A stretch of 64,000 nt of DNA. It comes from Geomobilibacter sp964432205. GTDB taxonomy: Bacteria; Desulfobacterota; Desulfuromonadia; Geobacterales; DSM-12255. The stretch is from contig CAYSMK010000021.1 of the NCBI GenBank assembly GCA_964432205.1, forward strand, positions 25,463 to 89,462. The letters run 5' to 3'. Shown piece by piece: positions 62,465 through 64,000 of the stretch; the stretch's first letter is position 1; each line of letters starts with the position of its first letter. The notes beneath the pieces are model-generated. The model did no database searches, was not told the DNA's origin, and saw only the letters and a list, made by a program, of their open reading frames with translations. The translations under genes were made by a program, and so were the position numbers.

Positions 62465-63088
62465 ATGAGAACGGATCATAAGAAACAGCAACATCGTTCA
62501 ACAGGTCTAGCGGAGACACTTTTCAGCGATTACCGGCGGCGCATACTGTCACTCTTGCTGTTACGTCCCGACGAGCATTTTCATGTACGGGAAATTTCCC
62601 GCCTGACAGGAGTCCCCTCCGGTTCTATGCACCGTGAGTTGAAGCTTGTAACCGATGCCGGGCTGCTGTCGCGCCATCTGGCGGGGAACCAGGTCCGCTA
62701 TCAGGCCAACCGGGATTGTCCCATCTTCCAAGAGCTGGCCGGGATCTTCCGCAAAACATGCGGGCTGTCAGATATCATCCGATCCGCTTTGCAGCCGTTA
62801 TCCGCAGCCATCAAAGCGGCTTTTATTTTCGGTTCCGTAGCCAAAGGGGAAGAGAAGGCGACCAGCGATGTGGATGTCTGTGTCGTCGGGACGGCATCCT
62901 TCACCGATGTGGTGGTGGCCCTGGCGGAGATGAACCAAAGAATTGGCCGGGAAATCAATCCGGTAGTCATGCCCTATGATCAGTTCATTGCCAAGCTGGC
63001 AGACGGCGAACAGTTCACGACACGAATCATGAGCGAACAGAAAATCTTTCTGATAGGCGACGAAGATGACCTTGGAAAACCTGCGTAA
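62465..63088 (+). CDS. Winged-helix nucleotidyltransferase (MNT-type)
   Basis: The 207-residue product joins an N-terminal winged helix (HVREISRLTGVPSGSMHREL near residue 38) to a minimal nucleotidyltransferase domain. The active site is FGSVAKGEEKATSDVDVCVV near residue 122 (GSxxxG and DxD). Such proteins often pair with HEPN proteins, in some cases as antitoxins that adenylylate the partner. Its gene overlaps the HEPN gene by 23 bp. The pair adjoins a recombinase remnant at a tRNA, consistent with an acquired module. The start codon is ATG at 62465; a later start is possible. Confidence 0.88.
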   Translation: MRTDHKKQQHRSTGLAETLFSDYRRRILSLLLLRPDEHFHVREISRLTGVPSGSMHRELKLVTDAGLLSRHLAGNQVRYQANRDCPIFQELAGIFRKTCGLSDIIRSALQPLSAAIKAAFIFGSVAKGEEKATSDVDVCVVGTASFTDVVVALAEMNQRIGREINPVVMPYDQFIAKLADGEQFTTRIMSEQKIFLIGDEDDLGKPA

Positions 63089-63515
63089 CCTGGAAAAGAT
63101 CGGGCAGCTGAAAAGCCACATAACAGGCAAGGAGGAGATGCAGCGGCTGCTTGAGGCGGCCCGTCGCAATCTGACCGATGCCGGGGTAGTGGTAATCAGC
63201 TGCGAGACGCGCTTTGATAGCGCCTACAAGGCCATCATGCAGCTTGCCCTTGCCGTGATGATGGCGAACGGATTTCGTCCCGACACCAGCAGGCCGGGAC
63301 ATCACATGACGGTGATCCAGTCACTGCCGCAGACCATAGGTCTGCCAACAGCACGCATGGCTGTGCTTGACGTGCTCCGCCGCAAACGGAACCTGACCGA
63401 TTATTCCGGTGGCTGGGTCGATGAAGTTTCCATGGAGCAATGCATTGCCGAGGCAAAAGGTCTGCTGGCGGATGTCGAGGCATGGCTTCAAGCGCAGCGA
63501 CCTGAGTTGTTGTAG
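63066..63515 (+). CDS. HEPN-domain protein
   Basis: The 149-residue all-helical protein fits the HEPN pattern. The C-terminal motif RRKRNLTDYSG near residue 105 occupies the place of the RX4-6H RNase motif, but the final histidine is not present, so ribonuclease activity is doubtful. CETRFDSAYKAIMQL near residue 45 is a typical first-helix pair. It overlaps the nucleotidyltransferase gene by 23 bp. The two form an MNT-HEPN-type unit that may or may not act as a toxin-antitoxin pair. Confidence 0.85.
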   Translation: MTLENLRNLEKIGQLKSHITGKEEMQRLLEAARRNLTDAGVVVISCETRFDSAYKAIMQLALAVMMANGFRPDTSRPGHHMTVIQSLPQTIGLPTARMAVLDVLRRKRNLTDYSGGWVDEVSMEQCIAEAKGLLADVEAWLQAQRPELL

Positions 63516-64000
63516 AGGAACATTCTGTACTGGGGCAGCGGGGCTTCCCCCCCCCCCCACACACACACAGAATCTTTGGCGGATGCGGCAATTCTTCGAG
63601 GTATACAAAGACTCGGCAGGACTGTTGAAAGAACTTCACTGGTATTCTACCCGCATATCATTTTAATCTCAGCTTAACACTCACCATCTTCAAAACGTTT
63701 GCGATGTTCACTGCATCAGACTCAAGGTCTATTACCAGACCTGCCAGCTTTCGCTGAAGTCCCCTGATTTCGGCTCGCGCCAATTCAACATCGATAACAC
63801 CTTATAGATTAGAGATAATATCTTATTGACAAAAACAATGATTGACGAAACTTCGAAATAAAATTTGACAATGGGTAGATGTTTTGACATACTCCAATCG
63901 CTGGAATTTGACTCCGAGAAAAGCCCGTGTGCGTCAACACACGGGCTCTCGTCTTTGGCCATTAACTAGATAGATTTACGCCGAGAGCTTGCAAGTCTCG
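63516..64000. other. AT-rich intergenic region with simple repeats
   Basis: No gene is supported here. A C12 run (63547-63558) is followed by five AC units (63559-63568). 63800-63900 is AT-rich and has several TTGACA-like hexamers. A hairpin AGCCCGTGTG/CACACGGGCT (63922-63947) has no long T-run. A 76-residue minus-strand frame at 63732-63962 shows no family pattern. Confidence 0.6.

Noticed and set aside
63732..63962. A 76-codon minus-strand frame near the right edge
   Set aside because: It has no recognised pattern and spans an AT-rich region and a hairpin.

Overview
This is a GC-rich chromosomal segment from a Gram-negative bacterium, most probably a member of the Geobacterales (Desulfuromonadota). 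The strongest taxonomic sign is a 16-haem secreted cytochrome that alternates CxxCH with CxxxxCH motifs, an arrangement typical of Geobacter. It is supported by several outer-membrane porins, a selenocysteine pathway gene, a desulfoferrodoxin/rubredoxin/A-type flavoprotein defence operon, a proton-pumping pyrophosphatase and a methylmalonyl-CoA pathway cluster.

Layout. 1-4.4 kb: an incomplete SNF2/SWIM helicase and a TPR-like partner, minus strand. 4.6-10.5 kb: mtnA, glnE, a 65-residue protein, an MtfA-like peptidase and an endonuclease III-family glycosylase, tightly coupled on the plus strand. 10.5-14.3 kb: a REC-GGDEF protein and hisZ-purA. 14.4-23.2 kb: an envelope region with a periplasmic repeat protein, three porins (one broken by a frameshift), a lipoprotein and remnants of two insertion sequences. 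23.2-32.1 kb: a minus-strand propionyl-CoA/methylmalonyl-CoA operon (XRE-cupin regulator, carboxyltransferase, biotin carboxylase, a degenerate thymidylate-kinase-like protein, mutase, epimerase), interrupted by a GxxExxY cassette with 30-bp terminal inverted repeats and by a related empty element. 32.2-36.7 kb: a lactate/glycolate-type oxidation set (larA-glcD-glcF) whose gaps hold several repeats. 36.7-39.0 kb: a PerR-like regulator, rubredoxin, FprA and desulfoferrodoxin. 39.2-41.3 kb: hppA. 41.4-49.7 kb: surface lipoproteins, a beta-barrel, and a lipoprotein with a possible cohesin-like C-terminus beside a 1,737-residue BNR/Ig/dockerin protein. 50-52.1 kb: selA and a GntR regulator. 52.3-56.3 kb: a K+ channel, a TIM-barrel enzyme and the multihaem cytochrome. 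56.4-61.7 kb: a cardiolipin synthase, a selenoprotein, htpX, rsmB and rpe. 61.8-64 kb: tRNA-Lys and tRNA-Glu, a decayed serine recombinase, and a nucleotidyltransferase/HEPN pair.

The most notable result is a thioredoxin-fold gene at 57946-58512 that reads through an in-frame UGA at the position of the first redox cysteine (U-I-G-C). A hairpin with the geometry of a bacterial SECIS follows that codon, and selA lies about 6.6 kb away. A conventional gene caller would begin the protein downstream of the UGA and lose the active site. Other points for attention are the GxxExxY inverted-repeat element and its empty relative in one operon, the possible cohesin-dockerin pair, and the kinase-like protein lacking its P-loop lysine.
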